From Halostreptopolyspora alba (GTDB taxonomy: Bacteria > Actinomycetota > Actinomycetes > Streptosporangiales > Streptosporangiaceae), in the NCBI GenBank assembly GCA_003725585.1, contig RJMB01000005.1, forward strand, positions 1 to 64,000: a stretch of DNA of 64,000 nt, written 5' to 3'. The notes below the pieces were generated by a model. It saw only the letters and a list, made by a program, of their open reading frames with translations, did no database searches and was not told the origin of the DNA. Every line of letters starts with the position of its first letter. Position 1 is the stretch's first letter. Position numbers and translations under genes: made by a program. This document shows positions 37,753-45,906 of this stretch, piece by piece.

Positions 37753-37785
37753 TTGACACGTGTCAGCAATATTGTTAACAATTTC
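37753..37785 (+). promoter_or_regulatory. Catabolic operon promoter with GntR operator site 2
   Basis: TTGACA (37753-37758) is a perfect -35. After 17 bases, TAACAA (37776-37781) is a fair -10. The operator copy CAGCAATATTGT-N3-CAATTTC (37764-37785) covers the spacer and -10, a repressing position. A second perfect palindrome, TGACACGTGTCA (37754-37765), overlaps the -35 and may bind another regulator. Confidence 0.75.
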
Positions 37786-37818
37786 ATCTGACATTATGGC
37801 GACACTGATTGAGGCGAT

Positions 37819-38784
37819 ATGGCTGACCATCCGAAGCCCTCGTCCCGAGCGCGGGACCTCGTCGCGGGTGCCTACGACACCCACATCCACGTCGCGCCGG
37901 ACGTGATGAAGCGGCGGATCGACGACGTCGCCCTGGCCCCCCGCTTCGCGGAGGTCGGCCTGGCCGGCTTCGTGCTCAAGTCGCACTACGCGCCCACGGC
38001 CGAGCGTGCCGCTGTGGTGAACGCGGCCGCTCCCGAGTGCCACGCGGTCGGTGCGATCACCCTGAACGGCTCGGTTGGTGGCCTGAACCCGATCGCGGTG
38101 GACATCCTCGGCCGTGGCGGCGGACAGGTCGTCTGGCTTCCCACGGTGGACAGCGCCAACCAGCGCGAGTGCACCGCCTCCGAACCGGAAGGGGCGACCC
38201 CGCCGATGTGGGCGCGGCTCCAGGAGGAGCTGCGCGCCGAGGGAATGGCGGCCGACCCGGTCGACGTCCTCGACGAGAACGGCCGGGTACGCGAGATCAC
38301 CCGACAGGTGCTGCGGGTGATCGCCAAGCACGACATGACGCTGGCCACCGGCCATCTCAGCACCGCGGAGATCGAGATCGTCGCACGGGCGGCGCTCGAC
38401 GAGGGGGTGCGCCGCGTGGTGGTCACCCACCCGGAGTTCACCTCACAGCGGGTCGAGGCCGAGCGGCAACGCGAGCTCGCGGCCACCGGGGTGCTCCTGG
38501 AGCGCTGCTTCACCACCCCCTACACCGGCAAGGTGGCGTGGCGCACCTGGGTGGACAACATCGACTCCGCCGGCCCGGAGAACTCGGTCCTCTCCAGCGA
38601 CCTCGGGCAGCCGTTCAACCCGCCCGTCGAGGACGGCCTGGCGCTTCTCGCCGACTGGCTTCTCGCCGAGGGATTCACCCAAGCCCAGGTCCGGACCATG
38701 GCCGTGGACAACTCGCGCTGGGTCGCCGGCGTCGACGCGGAGCGCGCCGGGGCGCGTACCGCGGCTGAGGAGGTGGCACGATGA
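37819..38784 (+). CDS. DUF6282 metal-dependent-hydrolase-like protein
   Basis: A 321-aa TIM-barrel protein resembling the amidohydrolase superfamily. The N-terminal AYDTHIHVAPDVMKRRIDD carries the H-x-H metal motif. LKSHYAPT, ATGHLSTAEIEI, VVTHPEFTSQ and the C-terminal LSSDLGQPFNPP supply further candidate ligands. The reaction is not known for DUF6282. As the first gene of an operon with GalB- and GalC-like genes, it may hydrolyse a lactone or amide precursor of the ring-fission product. The next gene overlaps by 4 bases. Confidence 0.8.
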   Translation: MADHPKPSSRARDLVAGAYDTHIHVAPDVMKRRIDDVALAPRFAEVGLAGFVLKSHYAPTAERAAVVNAAAPECHAVGAITLNGSVGGLNPIAVDILGRGGGQVVWLPTVDSANQRECTASEPEGATPPMWARLQEELRAEGMAADPVDVLDENGRVREITRQVLRVIAKHDMTLATGHLSTAEIEIVARAALDEGVRRVVVTHPEFTSQRVEAERQRELAATGVLLERCFTTPYTGKVAWRTWVDNIDSAGPENSVLSSDLGQPFNPPVEDGLALLADWLLAEGFTQAQVRTMAVDNSRWVAGVDAERAGARTAAEEVAR

Positions 38785-39494
38785 GCCGTCGCATGATGGT
38801 GGTTGGCGCCCACAGCGCGGACTTCGTCTGGCGCGCCGCCGGCGCGGTCGCCTGCCACACCGCCGCCGGTGGTGAGGCGATCGTGGTCGCGCTGTCCTAC
38901 GGGGAACGCGGCGAGTCCGGCAAGCTGTGGGAACAGCCCGGCCAGACCGAGGAGAACGTCAAGCGCATCCGGCACGCCGAGGCCGAGAAAGCCGCGAGCG
39001 CGGTCGGTGCCCAGTTCGAGGCGCTGGACCTGGGTGACTACCCGCTGCGTCCCGGACCCGAGTCCGTTGACCGGCTCGCCGAGATGATGCGGGACTTCGC
39101 GCCCAACGTGGTGCTCACCCACCCCAAGGAGGACCCCTTCAACCCGGACCACCCGGCGGCGCACGCCGCCGTGGCCCAGGCCCGGCTGCTCACCTCCGGC
39201 GCCGGGGTGGCCAGCGGTTTCCGTACCGCGCCCCCCTCGGAGTTCCTCACCTTCGAGCCGCACCAGCCCGAGCTGTGCGGTTTCACCCCGACCGTCTACG
39301 TCGACATCACACCGGTCTACGAACGCAAGGTCGAGGCCATGTCGGCGATGGAGGCCCAGGAGTACCTGCGTGAGTACTATGGACAGCGCGCTGACCAGCG
39401 AGGGAACCACGCGCGCAAGGTCACTGGCGACTCCGGGATCCGCCGGGCCGAGGCGTTCGAACGGCTGCTGCCGAATGTGGTGACGTCGCTGTGA
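38781..39494 (+). CDS. PIG-L-fold protein, GalB-like 4-oxalomesaconate hydratase candidate
   Basis: A 237-aa protein of the PIG-L/LmbE fold. The first motif reads AHSADFVWRAAGA where deacetylases have AHPDD. The later ligand segment is VLTHPKEDPFNPDHPAAHAA. The AHSADFVWR form is, as I recall, typical of GalB-type hydratases, which act on 4-oxalomesaconate in gallate and protocatechuate meta-cleavage. Its place directly before a GalC/LigK-like aldolase supports that role over deacetylation. Both ends overlap neighbours by 4 bases. Confidence 0.75.
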   Translation: MSRRMMVVGAHSADFVWRAAGAVACHTAAGGEAIVVALSYGERGESGKLWEQPGQTEENVKRIRHAEAEKAASAVGAQFEALDLGDYPLRPGPESVDRLAEMMRDFAPNVVLTHPKEDPFNPDHPAAHAAVAQARLLTSGAGVASGFRTAPPSEFLTFEPHQPELCGFTPTVYVDITPVYERKVEAMSAMEAQEYLREYYGQRADQRGNHARKVTGDSGIRRAEAFERLLPNVVTSL

Positions 39495-40144
39495 GCGGGG
39501 CACAGCACAACGCGGCCGTGGCCGAGCTCGCCGAAGCGGGAGTGGCGACCGTCTACGAGGCGGCCGGGCGGTTCGGTCTGGTCGACGTGGACCTGGAGTC
39601 CCTCATCCCGGGGACGCGGGTGGCCGGCCCCGCCCGCACCGCACTGTGCGGCCAGGACGACAACCGCGCCGTGCACGAGGTCATGGCCCACCTCCAACCG
39701 GGCGAGATCCTGGTGCTGGTCATGCCCGAACCACGGCCGGTGGCGCTGTTCGGCGACCTGCTGGCCACCCAGGCAAAGGCGCGGGGCGCGGCGGGCGTGC
39801 TGGTCGACGCGTCAGTCCGCGACGTGGCGGACCTGCGGGCGATGGAGTTGCCGGTGTGGACGCGGTGGCGGCGGGTCCGCGGCGCCACCAAGAACATCCG
39901 GGGCTCGGTCGACGTGCCGGTGCGCGTCGGCGACGCCGAGATCGCGCCCCGGGACGTGGTGGTTCTCGACGACGACGGCGTGGCGGTGGTTCCCACCGAC
40001 CGGGTGGACGCGACCGTCACCGCGGTCCGGGAGCGGATCGCCAAGGAGGACGGGCTGCGCGAACGGTGGAGCGCCGGTGAGCTGAGCTATGACGCCTACG
40101 GCCTGCGTGCCGAGGATGAGGTGTCGGATCAGGTGGGAAGATGA
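39491..40144 (+). CDS. RraA-fold 4-carboxy-4-hydroxy-2-oxoadipate/HMG aldolase
   Basis: A 217-aa class II aldolase of the RraA fold. The catalytic segment reads GDLLATQAKARGAAGVLVDA and continues SVRDVADLRAM, giving the G-D-L ... R-D pattern whose Arg binds pyruvate and whose Asp holds the divalent metal. Enzymes of the LigK/GalC/HMG aldolase group split 4-carboxy-4-hydroxy-2-oxoadipate into pyruvate and oxaloacetate. GTG 39491 overlaps the upstream stop. Together with the GalB-like protein it would complete the lower meta-cleavage route. Confidence 0.85.
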   Translation: MSGAQHNAAVAELAEAGVATVYEAAGRFGLVDVDLESLIPGTRVAGPARTALCGQDDNRAVHEVMAHLQPGEILVLVMPEPRPVALFGDLLATQAKARGAAGVLVDASVRDVADLRAMELPVWTRWRRVRGATKNIRGSVDVPVRVGDAEIAPRDVVVLDDDGVAVVPTDRVDATVTAVRERIAKEDGLRERWSAGELSYDAYGLRAEDEVSDQVGR

Positions 40145-40905
40145 GCACGCTTATTGAAGTGCGGGGGCTCACCAAACGGTTCGTCAAGGACGAGACCGGG
40201 ATCGTGGCCCTGCGTGACTTCGGCCTGGAGGTGGAGAAGGGCAGCTTCGTCACCGTCCTCGGCCGCAGCGGTTGCGGCAAGTCCACGGCGCTGAACCTGA
40301 TGTCTGGCCTGCTCAAGCCGACAGAGGGCACGGTCAGCTACCGGGGGGACCCGGTGACCGGGCCGCGCACCGAGATCAGCTACCTCACGCAGAGCGACAC
40401 GCTGATGCCGTGGCGGGACGTGCGCCGCAACATCGAGATGCCCATGGAGATCAGCGGCGTCTCCAAGAGGGAGCGGCGCGAGCACGCCGAGGAACTGATC
40501 CGGCGGGTCGGGCTGACCGGGTTCGAGCGCCACTACCCGCGTGAGCTGTCCGGCGGCATGCGGCGCCGCGCCAGCCTCGCCCGGATGCTCGCCGGCGACC
40601 CCGAGACGCTGCTCATGGACGAGCCGTTCGGGGCGCTCGACGCGCAGCTGCGCACCGACCTGCAACTGGAGCTGCTGCGGCTGTGGCAGGGCAGCGGGAA
40701 GACCGTGGTGTTCGTGACCCACGACATCGAGGAGGCGCTGCTGCTCGGTGACCGCGTCGTGGTGTTGGGCCTGCTCGGGCGCCGCGTGCTCGACAAACCG
40801 ATCGAACTGTCGCGGCCACGGGACGCCGACGAGCTCCGCGTCGATCCCACCTTCGTCTCCCTGCACAGGGAAATGACCGAGGCACTGCGCGAGGGGGCGA
40901 GATGA
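40141..40905 (+). CDS. ABC transporter ATPase (SsuB/TauB/NrtD family)
   Basis: A 254-aa ATP-binding subunit of a nitrate/sulfonate/taurine-type importer. Walker A is GRSGCGKST (41-49). The signature is LSGGMRRRASLARML, Walker B is TLLMDEPFGALD, and the switch His is in VVFVTHDIEEALLLGDRVVV. It is in the same overlapping operon as the permease and binding protein. It would energise uptake of the carboxylate or aromatic substrate of the pathway; the ligand is inferred, not known. Confidence 0.92.
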   Translation: MSTLIEVRGLTKRFVKDETGIVALRDFGLEVEKGSFVTVLGRSGCGKSTALNLMSGLLKPTEGTVSYRGDPVTGPRTEISYLTQSDTLMPWRDVRRNIEMPMEISGVSKRERREHAEELIRRVGLTGFERHYPRELSGGMRRRASLARMLAGDPETLLMDEPFGALDAQLRTDLQLELLRLWQGSGKTVVFVTHDIEEALLLGDRVVVLGLLGRRVLDKPIELSRPRDADELRVDPTFVSLHREMTEALREGAR

Positions 40906-41765
40906 GCACCATGACCGAGACGTCGAAAACGAGCCCCGAGAGCCAGGCCGGAGGCCCGGCCAACGCCGTCCCGCTGAACCGCACCTGGTGGGAGCGCAAC
41001 GGGCGCACGACCAGCATCTGGGCGGGCCGGGCCGCGCTGGTCGTGGTGTTCGTCGGGCTATGGGAGCTGACCGGTGGGTGGCTGTTCGACATCAGTTTCA
41101 CCAGCCGGCCCAGTGCCATCTGGACCCGTTTGGTCGAGTGGAACGCGGACGGCACCCTGTGGGTGAACTCCTGGATCACTCTCCAGGAGATCATCTACGG
41201 CTACCTGCTCGGGTCCTTCGCCGGCGCGCTGCTGGGCTTCGTGCTGGCGTCCGCGCCGACGTTCTACAAGGTGCTGGACCCCTTCATCATGGCGCTGTAC
41301 GCGATTCCCAAGGTGGCGCTCGCACCGCTGTTCATCGTCTGGTTCGGCATCGGCATGGACATGAAGGTGCTGCTGGCGGCGGTCACCGTGTTCTTCCTGG
41401 TGTTCCTGAACACGGCCGCCGGTGTGCGCGAGGTCGACCGGGGCCTGATCGACGCGGTGCGGCTCATGGGCGGCGGGCGCGCCGACATCGCGCTCAAGGT
41501 CGTGCTGCCGTCCTCGATGACGGGCATGCTCACCGGCCTCAAGGTGGCGATCCCCTACGCGCTGATCGGCGCGGTCATCGGTGAGCTGGTGGCCTCGAAC
41601 CGCGGCCTGGGCTACCTGATCAGCAACTCCGCGGCCACGTTCGACACAGCGGGAGTGTTCGCGACTCTCGTCGTGCTCAGCGTGATCGCGGCGATTCTCA
41701 ACTTCCTCGTCGGACTTCTCGATCACCGGGTGAGCCGGTGGAAACCAGCGGAGGCACGGTCATGA
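40902..41765 (+). CDS. ABC transporter permease (SsuC/TauC family)
   Basis: A 287-aa integral membrane permease with about six helices. A roughly 40-residue hydrophilic N-terminus precedes the first helix (RAALVVVFVGLWELTGGWLF). The ATPase-coupling EAA loop is DAVRLMGGGRADIALKVVLP. The start overlaps the ATPase stop and the stop overlaps the binding-protein start, each by 4 bases. Confidence 0.92.
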   Translation: MSTMTETSKTSPESQAGGPANAVPLNRTWWERNGRTTSIWAGRAALVVVFVGLWELTGGWLFDISFTSRPSAIWTRLVEWNADGTLWVNSWITLQEIIYGYLLGSFAGALLGFVLASAPTFYKVLDPFIMALYAIPKVALAPLFIVWFGIGMDMKVLLAAVTVFFLVFLNTAAGVREVDRGLIDAVRLMGGGRADIALKVVLPSSMTGMLTGLKVAIPYALIGAVIGELVASNRGLGYLISNSAATFDTAGVFATLVVLSVIAAILNFLVGLLDHRVSRWKPAEARS

Positions 41766-42799
41766 CCACAGCGACGAACACGCGCCGCGGGCGCCTTCTG
41801 GTGGCGGCGAGCGCGCTCTCCGCCCTCGTGCTCTCGGTGAGCGGCTGCGCCGACCGCTCGTCCGAGACCGTCGAAGGGACGCTCAACGTCGGCCAGATCA
41901 GCGACTCGGTGGCGTTCTTCGCGCTGCACGTGGCCGAGGAGCGGGGCTACTTCGAGGAGGAGGGCGTGGAGCTCGGCGAACGGCCCCGCCTGGGGACCGG
42001 TGCCAAGGTCGCGGCCGCCCTCCAGTCCGGCAGCATCGACCTCGGTGCCGGGGTGCTGACCGACGCGCTGAACATGCACGGCACCGACGACTCCACCCGG
42101 CTCGTGTCCAATCTCGTGGAGAAGTACTACGTGGACATCATCGTCGGCGAGGACTTCGACGGGCCGGGCGAGGACGCCCCGCTGGAGGAGCGCATCGCGG
42201 CGCTGGAGGGGACCAAGATCGGCATCACAGGCCCCGGGAGCGGTACCGAGGCACTAGTCAACTTCCTGTTCGAGCGGGAAGGAATGGACGTCGACAGCGA
42301 CGCCGAGCTGGTCAACCTCGGGGGCGACCCCGCCGGGGCGCTGGGGGCGCTGGAGTCCGGCCAGGTCGACGCGCTCTCGTTCTTCCAGCCGGTGCCCCAG
42401 CAGGCCGAGGCCACGGATGTCGGTTCCACCTACATCTCTCCGGTGCGCGGCGACATCCCGGACTTCCAGAACCCGACCCACGGGGTGGTCTTCGCCAGCG
42501 AGGCGGCCCTGGAGAACAAGTCCGACGAGGTGGCGGCGTTCCAGACGGCGATCGAGCGGGCCAACGAGGACATCAAGGAGGACCCGGAGATCCAGGAGCT
42601 GCTCGCCGGCTACATGGAGGGAATCGACGAGGAGGCCCGGGACGAGCTGCTCCCCCTGATGCGGGAGCAATTGCCTCCCGAGCCCGGATTCGAGCGGGAG
42701 TCCGTGGACACGGCGCTGGAGTTCCACGAGGCCACCGGGCTGGTCAGCGACCCGCCCTCCTACGAGGAGATCGTGCCGGAGGACCTTCGCCGCGAGTGA
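41762..42799 (+). CDS. ABC transporter substrate-binding lipoprotein (SsuA/NMT1-like)
   Basis: A 345-aa lipoprotein. The signal peptide ends in the lipobox LSVSGC, so it is anchored outside the membrane. The mature part is a two-lobe periplasmic-binding fold of the NMT1/SsuA type (LNVGQISDSVAFFALHVAEE, RGYFEEEGVE, LQSGSIDLGAGVLTDALNMH, ALEGTKIGITGPGSGTEALV). Acidic residues are unusually frequent. It delivers the substrate to the downstream-pathway importer and is the last gene of the operon, before a terminator at 42819-42860. Confidence 0.9.
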   Translation: MTTATNTRRGRLLVAASALSALVLSVSGCADRSSETVEGTLNVGQISDSVAFFALHVAEERGYFEEEGVELGERPRLGTGAKVAAALQSGSIDLGAGVLTDALNMHGTDDSTRLVSNLVEKYYVDIIVGEDFDGPGEDAPLEERIAALEGTKIGITGPGSGTEALVNFLFEREGMDVDSDAELVNLGGDPAGALGALESGQVDALSFFQPVPQQAEATDVGSTYISPVRGDIPDFQNPTHGVVFASEAALENKSDEVAAFQTAIERANEDIKEDPEIQELLAGYMEGIDEEARDELLPLMREQLPPEPGFERESVDTALEFHEATGLVSDPPSYEEIVPEDLRRE

Positions 42800-42818
42800 G
42801 GGGGGCCCGGCGACGGAC

Positions 42819-42860
42819 TCGGGCCGTGCCCGGCGGGCGGAACCGTCGGGCACGGCCCGA
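42819..42860 (+). terminator. Terminator of the DUF6282-ABC operon
   Basis: Perfect 14-bp arms 42819-42832 and 42847-42860 with a 14-base loop, 19 bases after the stop of the substrate-binding protein gene. Confidence 0.78.
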
Positions 42861-43166
42861 ACCATGCGGCCCTCGTGCGCGCCCGCCCGCGCGCTCCTCG
42901 AAGAGGGCGCCAGCGGTCGGAACCGTCATGGCGCGGGTGGCGATGGTGGGTATGCTCGCCGCCGAATCCGTGGCCACCCGTGTCGGCGGGAACGCGGTGG
43001 GGCGCTCGCGGATCACGGGCGCCCGGGCGGCCGGCGTCGCCACGGTGGCCGGCTGCCGTCGTCCCCGGTGAGCTGCGGAGCCGGGGTGGGAACACGTCCG
43101 GTCGCCACTCCGCCGGGCTGTGGGAGAGCCGCGCGGGCCGGCGGGAGGTTCCGGCCGGCACCGGAT

Positions 43167-43194
43167 GCTCGATATATTGAATAGCGTTCTATTC
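43167..43194. promoter_or_regulatory. IclR-type operator upstream of the iclR gene (site A)
   Basis: GCTCGATATATTGAAT (43167-43182) is a two-mismatch form of the 16-bp palindrome GTTCNATATWTNGAAC seen at three other promoters in this region. It runs into a second inverted repeat, GAATAG-CGTT-CTATTC (43179-43194). The position suggests autoregulation. Confidence 0.65.
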
Positions 43195-43288
43195 TTCGTC
43201 ACCATCCGGGACGTCACCGTACCCGCCGGGGGGCCGACCACGCCGCCCCGTGCCCGTCGACCTGCTCAGGACGAGGAGCGATCTCCCC

Positions 43289-44077
43289 ATGGCACGCCGT
43301 ACGCCGGCACTCATCCGCAGCCTGGACATCCTGGAGCTGTTCACCGACGGGCGCGAGTCCGTCAGCGCGCCCGAGATCGTCAGGGAGCTGGACCTTCCCC
43401 GTACCTCGGTGCACGAGCTGCTGCACACGTTGAGCGACCGCGGTTACCTCCGCCCGCATCCCGACGTTCCGGGCCGGTACCAGCTGGGACTGCAGCTGTT
43501 TCGACTGGGGAGCGCCTACGCCGAGCAGCTCGACGTCGCCAAGCTCGGCCAGCAGGTGGCCCAGGAGCTGGTGGCGCGGTGCAACGAGACGGCCCACGTG
43601 GCGGTCCTGGAGGGTGACCACGTCGTCTACATCGCCAAGGTGGACAGCTCGCGGGCGGTGCGCATGGTGTCCACCCTGGGCGGGCGGGTCCCGGCACACT
43701 GCACGGCTCTGGGGAAGGCGTTGCTGTCCGCGCTGTCGGAGGGAGAGCTGCGGGAGCGACTCGGCGACGGCCCGCTGCCGGCCATGACCCCCAACAGCAT
43801 CACCGATGTTCCGCGGCTGTTGGACGAGCTGGCCGGGATCCGCGAGTCCGGGATCGCCGTGGAGGTCTGCGAGTCCAACCCGGACGTCTGCTGCACCGCC
43901 GCCCCCGTACGGGACCGCACCGGGGCCACGGTGGCGGGCGTGAGCGTCTCGGTCCCGCTGCACCGCTGGTCGGAGCGGCTGCGAACGGATCTGGGGGAGC
44001 TCGTCGCCGAGGGAGCGGACCGACTCACGGCGGCCCTGGGGGGCCGTTCGTCCCACCAGGGCCGTGCTCGAACGTAG
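43289..44077 (+). CDS. IclR-family transcriptional regulator
   Basis: A 262-aa regulator. The N-terminal winged helix-turn-helix reads LIRSLDILELFTDG, VSAPEIVRELDLPRTSVHEL and YLRPHPDVPGRYQLGLQLFR. The C-terminal IclR effector domain has VPAHCTALGKALLSAL and GIAVEVCESNPDVCCTAAPV. ATG 43289 has GAGGAG 10 bases upstream. The four operator-like palindromes at 43.2, 45.7, 45.9 and 48.9 kb make it the likely regulator of the GntP, U32-like, dehydratase and FAH genes. A sugar-acid intermediate is the probable inducer. Confidence 0.9.
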   Translation: MARRTPALIRSLDILELFTDGRESVSAPEIVRELDLPRTSVHELLHTLSDRGYLRPHPDVPGRYQLGLQLFRLGSAYAEQLDVAKLGQQVAQELVARCNETAHVAVLEGDHVVYIAKVDSSRAVRMVSTLGGRVPAHCTALGKALLSALSEGELRERLGDGPLPAMTPNSITDVPRLLDELAGIRESGIAVEVCESNPDVCCTAAPVRDRTGATVAGVSVSVPLHRWSERLRTDLGELVAEGADRLTAALGGRSSHQGRART

Positions 44078-44104
44078 CGACCAGGGTCTGTTCTTCGGGC
44101 CAAC

Positions 44105-44178
44105 TGACCGCGTGGGTCGGGTGTGGCCGGGGCACCCGACCCCGGGCGAGCGGCAGTGAGCCCGAAAAGCACCACCTA
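44105..44178. repeat. Partial copy of the dispersed hairpin repeat
   Basis: The segment ends CGAGCGGCAGTGAGCCCGAA then AAGCACCACCTA, matching CGAGCGGGAGCGAGCCCGGG then AGGCACCACCTA at the end of the 17.5-kb array. In both places CTA is the stop codon of the following minus-strand gene. Only the second hairpin and the tail are present here. Confidence 0.65.
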
Positions 44179-45561
44179 GACCAGGGCGTAGAGGCCGAGG
44201 CACAGCACGAAGGCCATCGTGCCGACGGCGGTGGACTGCACGGTCCACGTGCGCAGCATGGTGGTGGTGTCCAGCCCCAGGAAGCCGCGCACCAGCCAGA
44301 ATCCCGAGTCGTTCACGTGCGAGAGCACGATTGATCCGGCGGCGATCGCGACGACGATGAGCGCCAGCTCGATCCCGCTGAAGCCGTTGGCGGCGGTGAT
44401 CGCCGGCGCCATCAGCCCGGCCGCGGTGGTGGCGGCGACCGTCGCCGACCCCTGGGCGACCCGCATCACCGTGGCGATCAGGAACGCCGCGACGATCAGG
44501 GGGAGGCCCATGCCGTCCAGGGTCTGGGCCATGGCGTCGCCGATTCCGCTCTCGCTGAGCACCGTGCCGAACATCCCGCCCGCTCCGGTGAGCACGATGA
44601 TCGTGCAGACGGGGGCGAGTGCCCGGTCGATGATGCGTTCCAGCGCGTCCCCGCTGTGCCGGCGCCGCCAGCCCAAAAGCCACAGCGCGACCAGCACCGT
44701 GATGAACAGCGCCGCCGGGGTCTCGCCGACCGCCTGCAGCGAGTGCACCCACGGGGCCTCGGGTTCCACGGTGCCCGCGACGGCCAGCGCCTCAAGGCTG
44801 GTGTTCATGAAGATGAGCCCCACTGGCAGCAGCAGCAGGAAGATCAGGGTGCCGATGTGTGGCGGCGGCCCCAGCGTGGGGGAGTCCTCCTGTTCGGGCG
44901 TGCCGAGGATGGTGGGTACCGGAGCGTCCACGCGGCGCCCCAGCCAGAGCCCGAGCAGGTGGCCGCACAGGTACCAGGTGGGGAGCCCGATGAGGAGCCC
45001 GATGAGGACCACGAGGCCCATGTCGGCCCCGATGAGCTCGGTGGCCGCCACGGGGCCCGGGTGCGGCGGCAGCAGCGCGTGCATCACCAGGAAGGCGCCG
45101 GTCGAGGGCAGGGCGTAGATCAGTAGCGAGCCGCCCATCCGGCGCGCCACCGAGAAGATGACCGGCAGCATCACCACGAAGGCCGCGTCGAGGAAGATCG
45201 GGAAGCCGAAGAAGAGCGACGCGACGCTCAGCGCCAGCGGCGCCCGCTTCTCGCCGAACAGCCGCAGGAGACCGTCGGCGAGCACGCGCGCCCCGCCGGA
45301 CAGTTCGATGATCCGGCCCAGGATCGCGCCGAGCCCGATGAGGAGCACGACCGAGCCGAGAGTCGAGCCCATCCCTTCGATGAGCGTGGGTACCAGGTCC
45401 GCCACCGGTATTCCCGTCGCCAGCGCGGTCCCGGCGCTGACCAGGATCAGGGCGAGGATGGCGTGCAGCCGTACCCGGATGATCAGAAAGAGCAGTATCG
45501 CGATCGAGAGCACGGAGATGGCCAACAGCCATCCCGTGGAGAGGTTCGCCGTATCGGGCAT
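44176..45561 (-). CDS. GntP-family gluconate/sugar-acid permease
   Basis: A 461-aa proton-coupled permease with about 12-14 helices. Conserved GntP segments are ALILVSAGTALATGIPVADL, LLIGLGAILGRIIELSGGA, SLFFGFPIFLDAAFVVMLPV, ALLPPHPGPVAATELIGADM and MRVAQGSATVAATTAAGLMA. It imports gluconate or related aldonic acids. ATG 45561 is the start. It is divergent from the U32-like gene, with operator copies at 45694 and 45865 between them, and its end abuts a dispersed repeat copy. Confidence 0.92.
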   Translation of the reverse strand: MPDTANLSTGWLLAISVLSIAILLFLIIRVRLHAILALILVSAGTALATGIPVADLVPTLIEGMGSTLGSVVLLIGLGAILGRIIELSGGARVLADGLLRLFGEKRAPLALSVASLFFGFPIFLDAAFVVMLPVIFSVARRMGGSLLIYALPSTGAFLVMHALLPPHPGPVAATELIGADMGLVVLIGLLIGLPTWYLCGHLLGLWLGRRVDAPVPTILGTPEQEDSPTLGPPPHIGTLIFLLLLPVGLIFMNTSLEALAVAGTVEPEAPWVHSLQAVGETPAALFITVLVALWLLGWRRRHSGDALERIIDRALAPVCTIIVLTGAGGMFGTVLSESGIGDAMAQTLDGMGLPLIVAAFLIATVMRVAQGSATVAATTAAGLMAPAITAANGFSGIELALIVVAIAAGSIVLSHVNDSGFWLVRGFLGLDTTTMLRTWTVQSTAVGTMAFVLCLGLYALV

Positions 45562-45693
45562 GGGTTACCGACCTGTCTGGGTGGTGTCGCGCTCGCCCTC
45601 GGGTGAGCGCGACCGTCGAGGGGGAATGGCGGGTCTCCCCGGGCCGCACCCGGCCGCCCGGCCGTTGGCGGGGCGGGATGGGAGAACCAAGAT

Positions 45694-45709
45694 GTTCGAT
45701 ATTTAGAAC
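45694..45709. promoter_or_regulatory. IclR-type operator, permease side (site B)
   Basis: GTTCGATATTTAGAAC, a GTTC/GAAC inverted repeat with an AT core, 133 bases upstream of the permease start on the minus strand. The same motif with small changes occurs at 43167, 45865 and 48936. Confidence 0.72.
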
Positions 45710-45864
45710 GATGTTTTTGATTTTGGTTAATGTACGCACGACATGTGTTTTCGGTCAAGCGCACCTGTGATCCCGCGCACTGGTCGTGTCGCGCCGGGGT
45801 CGTCACGGGGCGGCGTTGACCGGGTGTCGCGGGGCGCACTAGTCTGAACGAAATAAGGAATATT

Positions 45865-45880
45865 GTTCTATATTTAGAAC
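45865..45880. promoter_or_regulatory. IclR-type operator, U32-like gene side (site C)
   Basis: GTTCTATATTTAGAAC, differing from site B at one base. It lies 27 bases before the ATG of the U32-like gene and includes a TATATT that could be the -10, so bound regulator would block or position polymerase directly. Confidence 0.72.
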
Positions 45881-45906
45881 ATATTGGGTTTCCCGTAAGG
45901 ATCGCT

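Larger units (their letters stand above)
42800..43288. other. Intergenic region between the two catabolic regulons
   Basis: The 489-base gap carries the operon terminator (42819-42860) and, near the right end, the IclR operator cluster (43167-43194). The middle (42870-43150) is GC-rich, with open frames on both strands but no recognisable protein pattern. Confidence 0.45.
45562..45906. other. Divergent control region of the permease and U32-like genes
   Basis: The 345-base gap holds two perfect operator palindromes (45694-45709, 45865-45880), each nearer one of the two genes. AT-rich patches at 45690-45740 and 45850-45890 are the likely promoters. No gene is seen. Confidence 0.6.

Noticed and set aside
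42928..43071. Short open frame beginning MARVAMVGMLAAES in the gap before iclR
   Set aside because: Hydrophobic start but no recognisable family and no conserved neighbour. GC-rich antisense frames are equally open.
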